Below, piece by piece: positions 28,691 to 38,746 of a stretch of 64,000 nucleotides of DNA. How positions within the stretch are numbered: the stretch's first letter is position 1; every line of letters starts with the position of its first letter. The position numbers and the translations under genes were made by a program. The stretch spans positions 1 through 64,000 of the forward strand of contig DATCTN010000015.1 in assembly GCA_036567965.1 (NCBI GenBank), in the 5' to 3' direction. This stretch comes from Candidatus Kryptoniota bacterium. GTDB lineage: Bacteria > Bacteroidota > Ignavibacteria > Kryptoniales > JAKASW01. A model generated the notes under the pieces. The model saw only the letters and a program-made list of their open reading frames with translations, was not told where the DNA came from and made no database searches.

Positions 28691-31600
28691 TTACTTCAAA
28701 TTAATCCCTTCCGCTACCACCACCGGCTTCTCTCCGCGCGTGTCCGCATTTTCCAGCTCAATCTCGACAGCACGCTTCTCGCCGGGCATGAGTGAAATAT
28801 AATTGTCACTGAATATCAGAGGCAGGATCCGCATTTCACTTTTGCTGCCGACGACTTTCAATCTTACCATCAACGCAGGCATCTTCGTGTTGTTGACAAG
28901 CGTTGTCGTAAGATGCCAGCTGCTTCCTTTCTTTACGGACTTCGTCCGGACTTTCAATTTCACCTTCGGCAGTTCCGTAATCGCCTTCAGATCGCTTTCC
29001 TTGTTGCCCTCCCAGTAGAAATTCTCGGAGATGAGTTTGCTGTTCCTCGTCAATTTCAGTCTGATGAAGTGAACATCGGTCAGATCGGCCGGCCGCTGCA
29101 CAGCGAAAACTCTCACCGTGCTATCCTCCGGACAACTTACCGATGCCTGTTTTCGAAATTTCACTTTTCCATCGAGGCCGAGAAGTTCCATCGCGGCTGT
29201 GAGCCCCGCTCCGTTTGGAACGCTGTAGTTCACGACTTCGATACTGTCCGTCAAAGCGTTCCATTGAATGTGGAGCGGCTCGCATGCTTTCTTGCTGCCG
29301 AAATAAGCAGCGGTCGGCTCGAAGTAGTAATCGTAAGTTTGCCACACCATCGACGGCCATGCCGGATGGCTCATCCAGAGAAGCACACCCATCCTGTTCC
29401 TGCTCTGCGCCTCGAACATCGCCCGGTATCCCTGGTAGTTTATCCATTGCGCAAGTGTCAGCCACTCACGGAGCGAATCGACGCTGCCGAAGTCGTCCGT
29501 TATCATCTTCAAAAACGAATCGGCGTACTGCGCGCTTTCGAGATTGAAATCGTGTATCCCCCACATCGTGTTGATCGGCCAGAGTGAGCTATCGGGCATC
29601 ATTCTCTTCAGACTTTCGAACGAGACGACATTCGGCATTCCCATCTCGCTATGCAATTTCGTAGTTGCCCGCTGCTCGAAATAGAATTTCACAGGCATTG
29701 CCCTGTATGGTCCGCCGCCGCTCACCACTCCGAAGGCGGAATTCGAGATATAGTGGATACCCGGATGTATTTCAGGAAGAAATTTTCTTATCGACGAGTC
29801 TATTGCTGCCGGCGGATTACCTTCGTTCCGGCCTACGTACAAACCGATCGACGGATGATTCCGTATCCGTTTTACGAAATCATTTACATTGTCCAAGAAC
29901 ATTTTGTTATCGCTCGGGTTCGGACCGTCAAGCGGGTTAGCCAGCCAGAAATCCTGCCACACCATGATCCCGTATTTGTCGCACGCATCGTAGAAGGCGT
30001 CGTCGGCTGTCTGACCGACCCAGTTCCTTATCATCGTGAAATTCATTTCCTTTTGATAGCGGACCGCAATGTCGTATTCGCGCTTCCGGTATCTGAGCAT
30101 TGATTCGGAAAATCCCCAGTTGCCGCCTCTGGCGATAAACCTTCTTCCGTTGACCCAGATCCTGAGCACGCCTCCATCTTCCGAGTAAGACATTTCCCTG
30201 ATGCCGGTCTTGAAACTCTTCGAGTCCGATCGATCGCCGTCCGCGGTCACGAATTCCAATTTCACATCGTAAAGATTCTGCGCGCCATAACCGTTCGGCC
30301 ACCAAAGATGCGGATCGCGGACCCTCAGCGACGCGTTTGTCAAGGGGTCGAGAGTGATCGTTTTCGTCTCTGATGGTTCAAGATCTACTTCCCGCTCGAA
30401 CTCAGCATCTCCGAATTTTCCTTTCAGAAGACCGGCAACTTTGCCGGCCGTATGGTTTGTAAGCGCGGCGGTGATCGTTATGTCGGCACTGGTCGTGTCA
30501 GGAAGGGGGAGTGCAGCCGACACAAACGGTTCGTCGATTGTCACCGGACCGGATTCAGAAAGGTACACTTTGTTCCATATGCCGGTGTTTCTGCCTCGGA
30601 TAGTCGGTATCCAGTCCCAACCGACCGATGCATGAAATGTCGGATTGTCCGTGCCTAGCTCGCCGCCGTTCGAGTCGTGGCTGTATTTGGTCTGTTCCTT
30701 CACAAACCCAGGCGCGTCGTTCTTAATTATCCGAACTGCAAGCACATTCTCTTTTCCGGGCATAAGTATGTCTGTGACATCGAACTTGCCGCGAATGAAT
30801 GCGCCGTCGATGTCGCCGAGCTTTTTGCCATTCAAATAGACTTCCGCTTTCCAATTTATTCCGTCGAAGTTCAGGTACGTTTGCTTTCCCTGATAATCAG
30901 CCGGCGCCATAAAAACGTCACGGTACCAGAAGTCAGAATAGAAATACGAATCTGAAATGAGGAACTGGTTGTCTCCATAATTCGGATCGGGCAGCGCGCC
31001 GTCGTTCAGATAGCTTACGAGAACCGTGGCTGGTACTGTCGCAATCATCCAGCCGGTATCGGCAAAACCCGGACGCGAGAGACTCTCACCATCAGAATTC
31101 ACAAGTGACTGACGTTCGAGCTTCCATGAACCACCGGAAAGATTCATCACGCCGTCTTTTTGAATTGGATCCTTCTCATGCGATACCGCTACCGGTCCGC
31201 CTGTACCGTAGATTTGCAGCTCGCTTAGGATGTAGCCGTCGTCCGACGAGGGTTTCGCCATCAGGATTCGAACATATCTTGCTTTTACATCTTCCTTAAG
31301 TCTTACGTCGACTGTGTCTCCCGAATTCCCGGGAAGTGGAGCGACGTTAGACCAAGTCGAAGCGTCGTTCGACACCTCTACACTTCCCTCGAGTGCGCGT
31401 CTTATCCAGTACAGTTCGACGCGATTGAATGAACAGATATCTCCGAGATCGACATAGATCCATTCTTCTCCATTGTCCCCGCTCTTCCAAGCGCTCGTAA
31501 AGTGGTACGGTCCACCAATCGCAGCGTGCTTACCGTCATGGTACATTCCGAGCTCCCCGATGCTCCAGCTTTCCGCGTTGGGAGAGTTCATAAAGCAACG

Positions 31601-32287
31601 GTAATATTTATAGCGATAGTCCTTTTTCAATCCGAGTGGAAATCCGAACGCCCTCAGGTTCTGAGGAAAGAATCTCCTGAAGAAACCTGTAAGCGTATCG
31701 CCGGGAAGCCCGCCGCCCCCGACCGTCCCGAGAGTGTCCCACTTTGTGCCGTCATTTGAACCACCTATGGTTATGGTCCACGGTTTAGGCGGCAGGCTGT
31801 CGACAAGAAGAGTCCCTGCCACATTGAAACTGTCCACATCAGGAATCTCATAACCGCCCGCCAATTCAACCTGTATCCATGCATTAGAACCCTCAATACT
31901 TTTCCTTGTCATCGGGTTTCTGTCGAGAATCCATTCCCTCTCGTTTCGCGGAACGATACCGTTTGATGTCGAAATAACTATCCATCCGGGAAGCTTCGAA
32001 TCTATGATGCCGTCGGTAACCAGTTGAGCGGTGAGATTGAAATCGTACGCGCTCGATTGATACACGGGTCGATGGAGCGCGATGTTTCGATAGTGGACCG
32101 AATCGATTTGCATGAGCGGCGAAAAATCTTCGGCGGGATCGCCCGGGTAGACTCCGATTCCGCGCGTGTATCTCTGAGCATCCGCAAAATGGAACGACAG
32201 AAAAAGAACAGCCGCTGTAACGAGCAGCACGCTGCTGAGCGTCCGTTTCCTGACCGTGAATCGAAACCATATTGTGAGAAAGTTCAT
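28691..32287 (-). CDS. Glycoside hydrolase family 2, exo-beta-D-glucosaminidase/mannosidase-like
   Basis: 1198-residue exported enzyme. Signal segment (about 17-37), two discoidin (F5/8 type C)-like carbohydrate-binding stretches (about 65-250 and 255-362), then GH2 modules: jelly-roll (about 375-580), immunoglobulin-like (580-700), TIM barrel (about 700-1010) and C-terminal beta domains. Acid/base Glu822 is in GRNEGN and the nucleophile is Glu881 in HSEMG; these contexts resemble exo-beta-glucosaminidases more than galactosidases. It should remove terminal sugars from an extracellular beta-glycan. A GHL10 gene follows on the upstream side of the same strand. Confidence 0.85.
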   Translation of the reverse strand: MNFLTIWFRFTVRKRTLSSVLLVTAAVLFLSFHFADAQRYTRGIGVYPGDPAEDFSPLMQIDSVHYRNIALHRPVYQSSAYDFNLTAQLVTDGIIDSKLPGWIVISTSNGIVPRNEREWILDRNPMTRKSIEGSNAWIQVELAGGYEIPDVDSFNVAGTLLVDSLPPKPWTITIGGSNDGTKWDTLGTVGGGGLPGDTLTGFFRRFFPQNLRAFGFPLGLKKDYRYKYYRCFMNSPNAESWSIGELGMYHDGKHAAIGGPYHFTSAWKSGDNGEEWIYVDLGDICSFNRVELYWIRRALEGSVEVSNDASTWSNVAPLPGNSGDTVDVRLKEDVKARYVRILMAKPSSDDGYILSELQIYGTGGPVAVSHEKDPIQKDGVMNLSGGSWKLERQSLVNSDGESLSRPGFADTGWMIATVPATVLVSYLNDGALPDPNYGDNQFLISDSYFYSDFWYRDVFMAPADYQGKQTYLNFDGINWKAEVYLNGKKLGDIDGAFIRGKFDVTDILMPGKENVLAVRIIKNDAPGFVKEQTKYSHDSNGGELGTDNPTFHASVGWDWIPTIRGRNTGIWNKVYLSESGPVTIDEPFVSAALPLPDTTSADITITAALTNHTAGKVAGLLKGKFGDAEFEREVDLEPSETKTITLDPLTNASLRVRDPHLWWPNGYGAQNLYDVKLEFVTADGDRSDSKSFKTGIREMSYSEDGGVLRIWVNGRRFIARGGNWGFSESMLRYRKREYDIAVRYQKEMNFTMIRNWVGQTADDAFYDACDKYGIMVWQDFWLANPLDGPNPSDNKMFLDNVNDFVKRIRNHPSIGLYVGRNEGNPPAAIDSSIRKFLPEIHPGIHYISNSAFGVVSGGGPYRAMPVKFYFEQRATTKLHSEMGMPNVVSFESLKRMMPDSSLWPINTMWGIHDFNLESAQYADSFLKMITDDFGSVDSLREWLTLAQWINYQGYRAMFEAQSRNRMGVLLWMSHPAWPSMVWQTYDYYFEPTAAYFGSKKACEPLHIQWNALTDSIEVVNYSVPNGAGLTAAMELLGLDGKVKFRKQASVSCPEDSTVRVFAVQRPADLTDVHFIRLKLTRNSKLISENFYWEGNKESDLKAITELPKVKLKVRTKSVKKGSSWHLTTTLVNNTKMPALMVRLKVVGSKSEMRILPLIFSDNYISLMPGEKRAVEIELENADTRGEKPVVVAEGINLK

Positions 32288-32498
32288 TTCAACCTCAAAT
32301 TGAAAATGGGTTTTTTAATCTGATCGACCGTGCCATGATCACGAACCTGAAGAGATTTGCCAAGTTAGTCTGAATATTCATGAATGACAAGAAGTCCGGC
32401 ATTAGATCGTGTCTCAACTAAATCCGAAGGAAGAGCAAGAATTCACGTCCCATTATTCAGGCGTGACATTCGGCAACTCAGGATGAAGGGCGACAGGC

Positions 32499-33635
32499 TT
32501 ACCCTTTGGTCACGACCGCTGATTTGAAAGCGGACCACTTCTCATCGGACATACTCTCTCCTGAGAAAAGGGATACGCCCGCAGCTCCGGCAGTGACTGC
32601 TGCGTTGACCGCCTTCACCAGGTCATCGGGTTTCAGTTGTGGCACCATCAATCCGCTGTAAAGGGGAATGCGGCCATTCAAAGATTTCACCTCGAGTGCG
32701 GTCTGGTCTGCTATCCAGTCGACGCCTTCGTTGTAAAAGCCGGCGTACAGCATGGGAATGACCGCATCCAGATTCCATGCGGGCCATTCCTGTCTGACGT
32801 TTTTCCAGTTCGGGAATACTGCCGCTGAAATCTTTTTGCCGTGATTATGTGCAGCCGGTACGAGCGCATCATTCACGAGATGCGTAATCCTGTCATACCT
32901 GAACTGCAACCATGCCTGGTTCGATGATGGATCGTCGATTGTTCTCGGATCAATTCCCGATGCCTCTTTGAAATCATGGCAGCACAGATCGCAATAACAA
33001 TAATCAAACTGCGGGTACTCGCGATCCTGGTGCAGATGGTAATTTGGTTGGAGACCTTCCGGCAAAATCACATCCGGGTACCTGATATAGTCCAGGTGAA
33101 TTCCGTCAAGTTCGCGGATCGCGGACAGCTCCTCTACGGTATCCCGCACAAACTCACGGACTTCAGGGTGCGATGGACACAAAAACTTGTAATATGGTAC
33201 ATAAGCGGGTTTTGCTGCGGCTGAATCGCCGTGCCTGTTCACCACGAACCAGTCGGGATGACCGTTCACAATATCATCAAGATTGCAGGGCATGGACCAC
33301 ATCCAGGCGTGAACCTCAAGGCCTTCGGCTTTCGCGAGCGGCAGTATTCTCTCCAGCCATGCGTCGGCAACCGGAAGCCTCGTGCTTGAGTAGAACGCTT
33401 TGCGGCTATTGTAAATCTCGGGAAGGATTGCATTGATGCCGGCGTCACGCATGTTGGCAAAACGTGATTTCCAATCATCGATCGAGGTCTTTGTATCGTT
33501 TGAGAGCCAGGCCCAATTCTTCCTTTTGTCTTCGTATCGGCCGCGAAAGAGGAACGGACTCTTTCGGATGAATCGATTTCCCGCAAGGCTTACAGCCGCG
33601 AGACTAGCCAACTTCAAGAATTCTCTTTTGTTCAT
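32499..33635 (-). CDS. GHL10 family glycosyl-hydrolase-like protein
   Basis: 378 residues. N-terminal MNKREFLKLASLAAVS resembles a Tat-type or exported signal peptide, though the twin arginine is KR. The remainder matches the GHL10 (DUF187) TIM barrel: RFANMRDAGINAILPEIYNSRKAFY, the HAWMW block, the DGIHLDYIRYP motif (around 175-185) with conserved Asp, and AVIPMLYAGF. The family is thought to hydrolyse glycosidic bonds, possibly cell-wall or exopolysaccharide. A YCYCDLCCHDF cysteine cluster (about 212-222) is present, as in other members. It lies 211 bp upstream of the GH2 gene on the same strand. Confidence 0.83.
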   Translation of the reverse strand: MNKREFLKLASLAAVSLAGNRFIRKSPFLFRGRYEDKRKNWAWLSNDTKTSIDDWKSRFANMRDAGINAILPEIYNSRKAFYSSTRLPVADAWLERILPLAKAEGLEVHAWMWSMPCNLDDIVNGHPDWFVVNRHGDSAAAKPAYVPYYKFLCPSHPEVREFVRDTVEELSAIRELDGIHLDYIRYPDVILPEGLQPNYHLHQDREYPQFDYCYCDLCCHDFKEASGIDPRTIDDPSSNQAWLQFRYDRITHLVNDALVPAAHNHGKKISAAVFPNWKNVRQEWPAWNLDAVIPMLYAGFYNEGVDWIADQTALEVKSLNGRIPLYSGLMVPQLKPDDLVKAVNAAVTAGAAGVSLFSGESMSDEKWSAFKSAVVTKG

Positions 33636-33956
33636 CGGAATCTCTTTGGATCAGTACATCAAATCTTTTTTCAAGAAGATAGCACACGGCCTACTCGGAC
33701 GGAACAGACGCACGCGTTTTTTTACGAGATAAAATTTTTTCGGTTAGAATCCGAATTGCTCGAGCCGCCGATGTTTTATGTCCTGGAGGAGATTAATAAA
33801 GAGTTTCAGGAATGATTAGAGGTCTTTTCCGCGCGTAATCCTCCCGCGAGTCGACGCCCATCAAAGCAGGCGGAGGTTTACGTAGGAAAGATACGGGACG
33901 AGGCACGGGCAACGCCTGTAAGATTCAGATGTTAATTTTACGCTGACCGGACTCAA
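33636..33956. other. Intergenic region, nothing recognised
   Basis: About 320 bp between the GHL10 gene and rnc. Both strands were read for short genes, repeats and terminators; no ORF with a ribosome-binding site, no strong hairpin with a U-tract and no promoter was convincing. It begins with an A/T-rich tract (33720-33745). Confidence 0.6.
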
Positions 33957-34754
33957 TCATCCCGCTCGCGAGTCAACTGCACCGTCTTCTTCGGGGAGTT
34001 CCCGTTTCAGCTTTTCATAAGCTTCTTCCGCGGCGGATTGTTCCGCAGCTTTCTTGGTTTTGCCGGATCCGATCCCTTTACTGGACTCACCGATCAGGAC
34101 CTCTACAGTGAACGTTCTGTCGTGGTCCGGGCCTTCTTCCTTGAGGAGATTATATTTCGGCGCGCCCAGTCCCCGCCCCTGGGCGAATTCCAACAGGGCG
34201 CTCTTGAAATTTCTATCGAGTGCATTAAACATTTCGCCTTCCGCACGCAGCTCTTTTTGCATTACTTTTTCACTCACGAATTTCCTTGCAGCATTTATGC
34301 CGCCATCCATGTAAATAGCAGCTATGACCGCCTCGAAGGCATCCGATATAATCGTCTCGTAACCTTTGTCGATGGCCTGCTGGGCGCTGCTGCTCATGGT
34401 GAGAAATGTCGAGAGGTTCAATCCGGCAGCGACCTCGGCAAGCGCGTGTTGATTTACAAGAAGGCTCCTCATGCGTGTAAGCTGCCCCTCGTCCGTATCT
34501 GGATATCTCCCGAACAGGATCTCCGCGACAACGAGATTCAGCACCGCGTCGCCAAGAAATTCCATCCTCTCATTCGACTTCTTGTCTCCGTTCGAGGGAA
34601 TTGAAAGAGCGGACCTATGAGTAAGCGCCTCGACAAAATATTCTTCGTGTTCAATCCTGATCCCTAAGGTTCGCTCCAGATCCTTCTTGTTCCTTAAGAG
34701 ATGACCCCGTGTCAGGCCCAGTATGTCGAGAATCTTTTTCGGCGAAAAAGACAT
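33957..34754 (-). CDS. Ribonuclease III
   Basis: 265 residues. RNase III catalytic domain with the signature NERMEFLGDAVLNL (around 62-75) and the downstream DAFEAVIAAIY helix carrying the second set of acidic metal ligands, followed by a dsRNA-binding domain (about 185-255, ending GSGKTKKAAEQSAAEEAY). It cleaves double-stranded RNA in rRNA maturation and mRNA decay. ATG at 34754; a GTG directly before it (34757) is also possible. It is the last gene of the fab operon, 168 bp after fabF. Confidence 0.95.
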   Translation of the reverse strand: MSFSPKKILDILGLTRGHLLRNKKDLERTLGIRIEHEEYFVEALTHRSALSIPSNGDKKSNERMEFLGDAVLNLVVAEILFGRYPDTDEGQLTRMRSLLVNQHALAEVAAGLNLSTFLTMSSSAQQAIDKGYETIISDAFEAVIAAIYMDGGINAARKFVSEKVMQKELRAEGEMFNALDRNFKSALLEFAQGRGLGAPKYNLLKEEGPDHDRTFTVEVLIGESSKGIGSGKTKKAAEQSAAEEAYEKLKRELPEEDGAVDSRAG

Positions 34755-34925
34755 CACTTGAATGAATTTCTAATTTCCGGACTTCAATTTCAACTGTAAA
34801 TCCATCCGGTATGCAGCAGAGCACTCGCTGACATTGCCTTTCGAAATTCCTTTGGTGGGACGACTTGAGTCATTGCGTCATCAGCTCCTCCGGGTAACCG
34901 ACAAGAATACTTCCCTGCCGAGTGT

Positions 34926-36176
34926 CTATCCCCGGAATTTGGTGAACAGCAGGGTCGCGTTGTGTCCGCCAAATCCGAAAGTATTGCTTATGGCCGCATT
35001 GACGCTCTTCTTGATCGGCTTATTCGGAACATAGCTGAGATCGCATTCCGGATCGGGGCATTCGTAGTTTATGGTTGGCGGGAGAGTGTCGTTCAATATT
35101 GCCATGATGGTGGCAACAGCTTCCACGCTGCCGGCGGCACCGAGCTGGTGCCCAGTCATGGACTTGGTGGAGCTCACATGCAATTTGCGGGCGTGTTCCC
35201 CGAAAACTGTTTTTATCGCTTCGGTCTCGGTTTTGTCGTTATACGGAGTGGAAGTCCCGTGCGCATTGATGTAGTCGATATCTTCAGGAGAAAGTCCAGC
35301 ATCTTTGATCGCCAGTTTCATTGCCCTTACTGCACCTTCTCCTCCCGGAGCAGGCTGCGTGATATGATAAGCGTCGGCAGTCAGGCCGAACCCGGCGAGT
35401 TCGCCGAGGATCTGCGCGCCGCGCTTTACCGCATGATCCAGGCTTTCAAGTACCAGTATGCCGCCGCCTTCACCCATAACGAAACCGTCCCGTTTCGCGT
35501 CGAACGGCCGGCTCGCGTGAAGGGGATCGCCGTTGTTGGTGGAAAGTGCCTTCATAGAGTTGAATCCGCCGATTCCCATCGGGCAGATTGCCGCCTCTGC
35601 GCCGCCGGTTATCATCATGTCGGCGTCACCGCGCTGGATCAGCATTGCGGCATCGGCAATTGCGTGACTGGAGGTGGCGCAAGCGGATGTGGTCGCGTAA
35701 TTCGGACCTTTAACCCTGTAGCGCATGGAAATATATCCTGCCGCGATATTTGAAATCATCATCGGTACGAAGAACGGGCTGATTCTGTCCGGACCTCCTG
35801 TCGCAAAGACAGTTTCCTGCTGCCTCTGGTAGGTCCACATTCCGCCGATTCCGCTGCCGACGACGACACCGATGCGTTCTCTGTCGGCTTTCTCGAAATC
35901 GATACCGCATTGTTCGATCGCCTGTACGGCCGCGGCCATCGCGTACTGGGTGAACAGATCCATGCGCTGTACGCTCTTCTTATCGAGATACTTGAGCGGA
36001 TCGAATCCTTTTACCTCGCAGGCAAACTTCGTGTCGTACTTCGAGACATCGAAATATGTTATTGGGCCGGCGCCGCTTTTTCCTTCCATCATCCCGTTCC
36101 AGAACTCACCGACGGTAAGCCCGATCGGCGTGACTGCGCCAAGCCCGGTAACCACGACTCGTCTTCCGCTCTTCAT
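34926..36176 (-). CDS. Beta-ketoacyl-ACP synthase II
   Basis: 416 residues. Condenses malonyl-ACP with growing acyl-ACP. Active-site Cys166 in TTSACATSS, with the two histidines in INAHGTSTP and TGHQLGAAG and the KAS lysine region STKSMTGH. Start MKSGRRVVVTGLG is standard. It follows acpP by 13 bp, the usual acpP-fabF pairing. Confidence 0.96.
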   Translation of the reverse strand: MKSGRRVVVTGLGAVTPIGLTVGEFWNGMMEGKSGAGPITYFDVSKYDTKFACEVKGFDPLKYLDKKSVQRMDLFTQYAMAAAVQAIEQCGIDFEKADRERIGVVVGSGIGGMWTYQRQQETVFATGGPDRISPFFVPMMISNIAAGYISMRYRVKGPNYATTSACATSSHAIADAAMLIQRGDADMMITGGAEAAICPMGIGGFNSMKALSTNNGDPLHASRPFDAKRDGFVMGEGGGILVLESLDHAVKRGAQILGELAGFGLTADAYHITQPAPGGEGAVRAMKLAIKDAGLSPEDIDYINAHGTSTPYNDKTETEAIKTVFGEHARKLHVSSTKSMTGHQLGAAGSVEAVATIMAILNDTLPPTINYECPDPECDLSYVPNKPIKKSVNAAISNTFGFGGHNATLLFTKFRG

Positions 36177-36189
36177 GTTCGCCTTGTAT

Positions 36190-36429
36190 TTAGCTAGCCT
36201 TTTGCTTCAGATAATTAATCGCATCTCCGACAGTCCGGATCTTCTCTGCATCCTGGTCGGGGATTTGAATGTTGAACGCCTTTTCAAATTCCATGACGAG
36301 TTCAACGGTATCTAATGAATCGGCTCCGAGATCGTTCGTAAACGAAGCTTCAGGTTTCACCTGCGACTCCTCAGCGCCGAGTTTGTTTACGATTATTTCT
36401 TTTACCTTGGCTTCGACATCTACTGCCAT
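36190..36429 (-). CDS. Acyl carrier protein
   Basis: 79 residues, acidic, with the phosphopantetheine-attachment serine Ser38 in the [15 protein letters not shown] motif. It carries the growing acyl chain for the enzymes encoded around it and is the substrate donor for PlsX and the thioesterase at 6573-7313. It lies between fabG (23 bp) and fabF (13 bp). Confidence 0.97.
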   Translation of the reverse strand: MAVDVEAKVKEIIVNKLGAEESQVKPEASFTNDLGADSLDTVELVMEFEKAFNIQIPDQDAEKIRTVGDAINYLKQKAS

Positions 36430-36452
36430 GATTCTACCTCCATTAATTTGAT

Positions 36453-37196
36453 TTAGACAGACATCCCGCCGTCTACAGCGATCACCTGGCCCGTAATGTA
36501 GTCGGACTCAGGTGAGGCGAGAAAACGGACGACTTTTGCAACTTCTTCCGGCTTCGCAACCCGCTTCAACGGAATCGCATCGAGAACAGCTTTCCGCTGA
36601 TCGTCGTTCAAGGATGCGGTCATATCGGTGTCAATATAACCAGGGGCCACAGCATTGACAAGTATGTTCCTGCTCGCAAGTTCCTTGGACATTGATTTAG
36701 TAAACCCGATGATGCCCGCTTTTGAAGCAGCATAATTCGATTGTCCTGCATTGCCTCTTAACCCGACGACAGAGCTTAGATTTATGATCTTACCGTATCT
36801 CTGTCCCATCATCGTTTTGATCGCGGCCTTCGTATAATTGAAAACACTCTTCAGATTCGTCTGGATAACGGCGTCCCAATCTTGCTCCTGCATTCGAAGG
36901 AGAAGATTGTCCCTGGTAATTCCCGCATTGTTAACGAGGATGTCCAGACGCTTGAAGTCAGCCAGGACTTTCTCCACTACTTCAGACGCCGACTTCGACG
37001 ACGTGGCGTCCGCCTCGATCGCAAGGACTCTTCTTCCGATCGACTTCACCTCGCCCGCGAGAGTCTGCGCATGGCTGGAGGAGCTCCTGTATGTGAATGC
37101 AACATCAGCACCCGCCCTCGCGAGCTCGAGCGTTATGGCACGACCGATCCCGCGGGAGCCGCCCGTCACCAGCGCGACCTTATTTTCCAGTTCCAA
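36453..37196 (-). CDS. 3-oxoacyl-ACP reductase
   Basis: 247 residues, short-chain dehydrogenase. NADPH-binding GGSRGIG near the N-terminus, NNAGITRDN, and the catalytic Ser-Tyr-Lys set (LSSVVG ... SNYAASKAG). It reduces beta-ketoacyl-ACP. The start is TTG at 37196 (ELENKVALV follows) with AAAGGA upstream; the frame is open 64 codons further but that segment has no FabG homology. With this start the gene overlaps the end of the Cys-rich upstream gene by 17 bp, suggesting coupled translation. Confidence 0.93.
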   Translation of the reverse strand: MELENKVALVTGGSRGIGRAITLELARAGADVAFTYRSSSSHAQTLAGEVKSIGRRVLAIEADATSSKSASEVVEKVLADFKRLDILVNNAGITRDNLLLRMQEQDWDAVIQTNLKSVFNYTKAAIKTMMGQRYGKIINLSSVVGLRGNAGQSNYAASKAGIIGFTKSMSKELASRNILVNAVAPGYIDTDMTASLNDDQRKAVLDAIPLKRVAKPEEVAKVVRFLASPESDYITGQVIAVDGGMSV

Positions 37197-37812
37197 CGAA
37201 ATCCTTTCCCACTTTGTTCGAAATCTCTTTCGCCCTATGAAACGTCGAATGATAATACTCGAGCACTTCTCTGTACTTAGAAGGACCAAGAGCATGCTCG
37301 AGCTCGACGGAGCATGTTTCCACCATGGGACATGGATCCTCGGGAGAAGCAGTGCAGCAAGGCGACTCTCCTGAGCAAAAATCGTCATACTCGATGACGC
37401 CGTTGACTTTCACCAGAGGAAACAGAACACAGTAGTAAGGCTTAAGTGAGAACCTTTCCAGCTTTTCTTCCTTTTCCGCTACCTGCAGTGAACATCTTCC
37501 ATGTTTGTCGAGGAATGCACACTTGTCGTTGTAGACCTCAGTGCTCACACATTTTCCTGAGGGAAAATCGGGATCTTCCTCTTCGGAATTGTCGAACCAT
37601 TTCGAACGGTCCTTTGTCTGTGTTTCATCGAGGTACTTCTCAATAATTTCAGCATGTGCCAGTATGCGGTTTTTCTCAACCGGGTCAAGATAAACCCCGT
37701 GCCTGCAGCATTGCGACGTACACGAATTCGGGCCGCCTGCAGACTGGAAGCCTTCAGTAAATATTTTCCCATCGAACTTCAGCCCGGATATCTCGATCGT
37801 TTTTTCGCTCAT
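37180..37812 (-). CDS. Cysteine-rich DUF3109/YkgJ-like protein in the fab operon
   Basis: 210 residues with about a dozen cysteines arranged C-x3-CC (CTSQCCRHG, 31-39), then VYLDPVEKNRI, a KCAFLDKHGRCS block, KPYYCVLFP, and a SPCC ... CPMVETC cluster. This order resembles DUF3109/YkgJ-type putative zinc or iron-sulfur proteins. The function is unknown. It overlaps fabD by 4 bp (ATGA) and fabG by 17 bp, so it is translated as part of the fatty-acid operon; a role in lipid metabolism is an inference from that position only. Confidence 0.75.
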   Translation of the reverse strand: MSEKTIEISGLKFDGKIFTEGFQSAGGPNSCTSQCCRHGVYLDPVEKNRILAHAEIIEKYLDETQTKDRSKWFDNSEEEDPDFPSGKCVSTEVYNDKCAFLDKHGRCSLQVAEKEEKLERFSLKPYYCVLFPLVKVNGVIEYDDFCSGESPCCTASPEDPCPMVETCSVELEHALGPSKYREVLEYYHSTFHRAKEISNKVGKDFVGTGK

Positions 37813-38744
37813 CGACTTAATACGCCTGCTTCACTGATCTTGTCAATTCCGGTTACCTCGGCAGTGGACACAATCCTCTTCACAAGTCCCTGAAGGACCT
37901 TGCCGGGTCCTATTTCCACGAATTTCGTGACGCCTGCGGTCGACATCCGGGTAATAGATTCCTGCCATCTCACCGGGCTGGTCAACTGTCTCACAAGCGC
38001 TTCCTTGATTTCTGTCAGGTCAATCACCGGCCGGGCAGTCACATTCACATATACCGGCACCGTCGCGTCGGTCAGTGGCGCCACATCGATCGCTTTTTTC
38101 AATTCCTCGCGGGCCGCATCCATGAGAGGGGAATGGAACGCCCCGCTGACGACGAGCTCCTTCACGATTTTTGCTCCTCTCGCTTTCGCGAACTGCATCG
38201 CTTTGTGGACGGCGTCGACATCGCCGGAAATGACTATCTGACCGGGAGAATTATAGTTCGCCGGCTGAACAATTCCATCGCCGCAAGCCTTCTCGCAAAT
38301 CTCCTCGACAATCTTCTCATCGAGACCGACGACAGCAGCCATGGTTCCCGGCCGGACATTGCCGGCGTTTTGCATAAGCTTCCCGCGGAGTCCGACCAAC
38401 CTCAACGCATGTTCGAAATCGAGCGCGCCCGCGGCGTACAAAGCGGAATATTCACCGAGCGAGTGACCCGCAGTGGCATCAAACTTCTTGATTTCAAGTA
38501 GAGTGAAGGCCACCGCGCTGTGAAGGAAAATCGCAGGCTGGGTGACGGCAGTCTGCCGGAGCTCCTCCTCCGGTCCGTCAAAACAAATCCTGGCGATGTC
38601 GAAACCGAGAATCTCATTCGCACGTTCGAACATCGCTCTGGCCTTCGGGCCCGACTCGTACCAGTCCTTCCCCATGCCGACATATTGCGATCCCTGTCCG
38701 GGAAATAGAAAAGCGACCTTATTCCTGCGCTGAGTGTCGGGCAT
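37809..38744 (-). CDS. Malonyl-CoA:ACP transacylase
   Basis: About 311 residues. Loads malonyl groups on ACP. Features: FLFPGQGSQ near the N-terminus, nucleophile serine in GHSLGEYSAL (about residue 95), an Arg-containing LRGKLMQ region, and the His of GAFHSPLM. ATG at 38744 is the conventional start; a TTG two codons upstream overlaps the fabH stop (TTGA) and has AGGA at better spacing, so that start is equally possible. Confidence 0.95.
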   Translation of the reverse strand: MPDTQRRNKVAFLFPGQGSQYVGMGKDWYESGPKARAMFERANEILGFDIARICFDGPEEELRQTAVTQPAIFLHSAVAFTLLEIKKFDATAGHSLGEYSALYAAGALDFEHALRLVGLRGKLMQNAGNVRPGTMAAVVGLDEKIVEEICEKACGDGIVQPANYNSPGQIVISGDVDAVHKAMQFAKARGAKIVKELVVSGAFHSPLMDAAREELKKAIDVAPLTDATVPVYVNVTARPVIDLTEIKEALVRQLTSPVRWQESITRMSTAGVTKFVEIGPGKVLQGLVKRIVSTAEVTGIDKISEAGVLSR

Positions 38745-38746
38745 GG

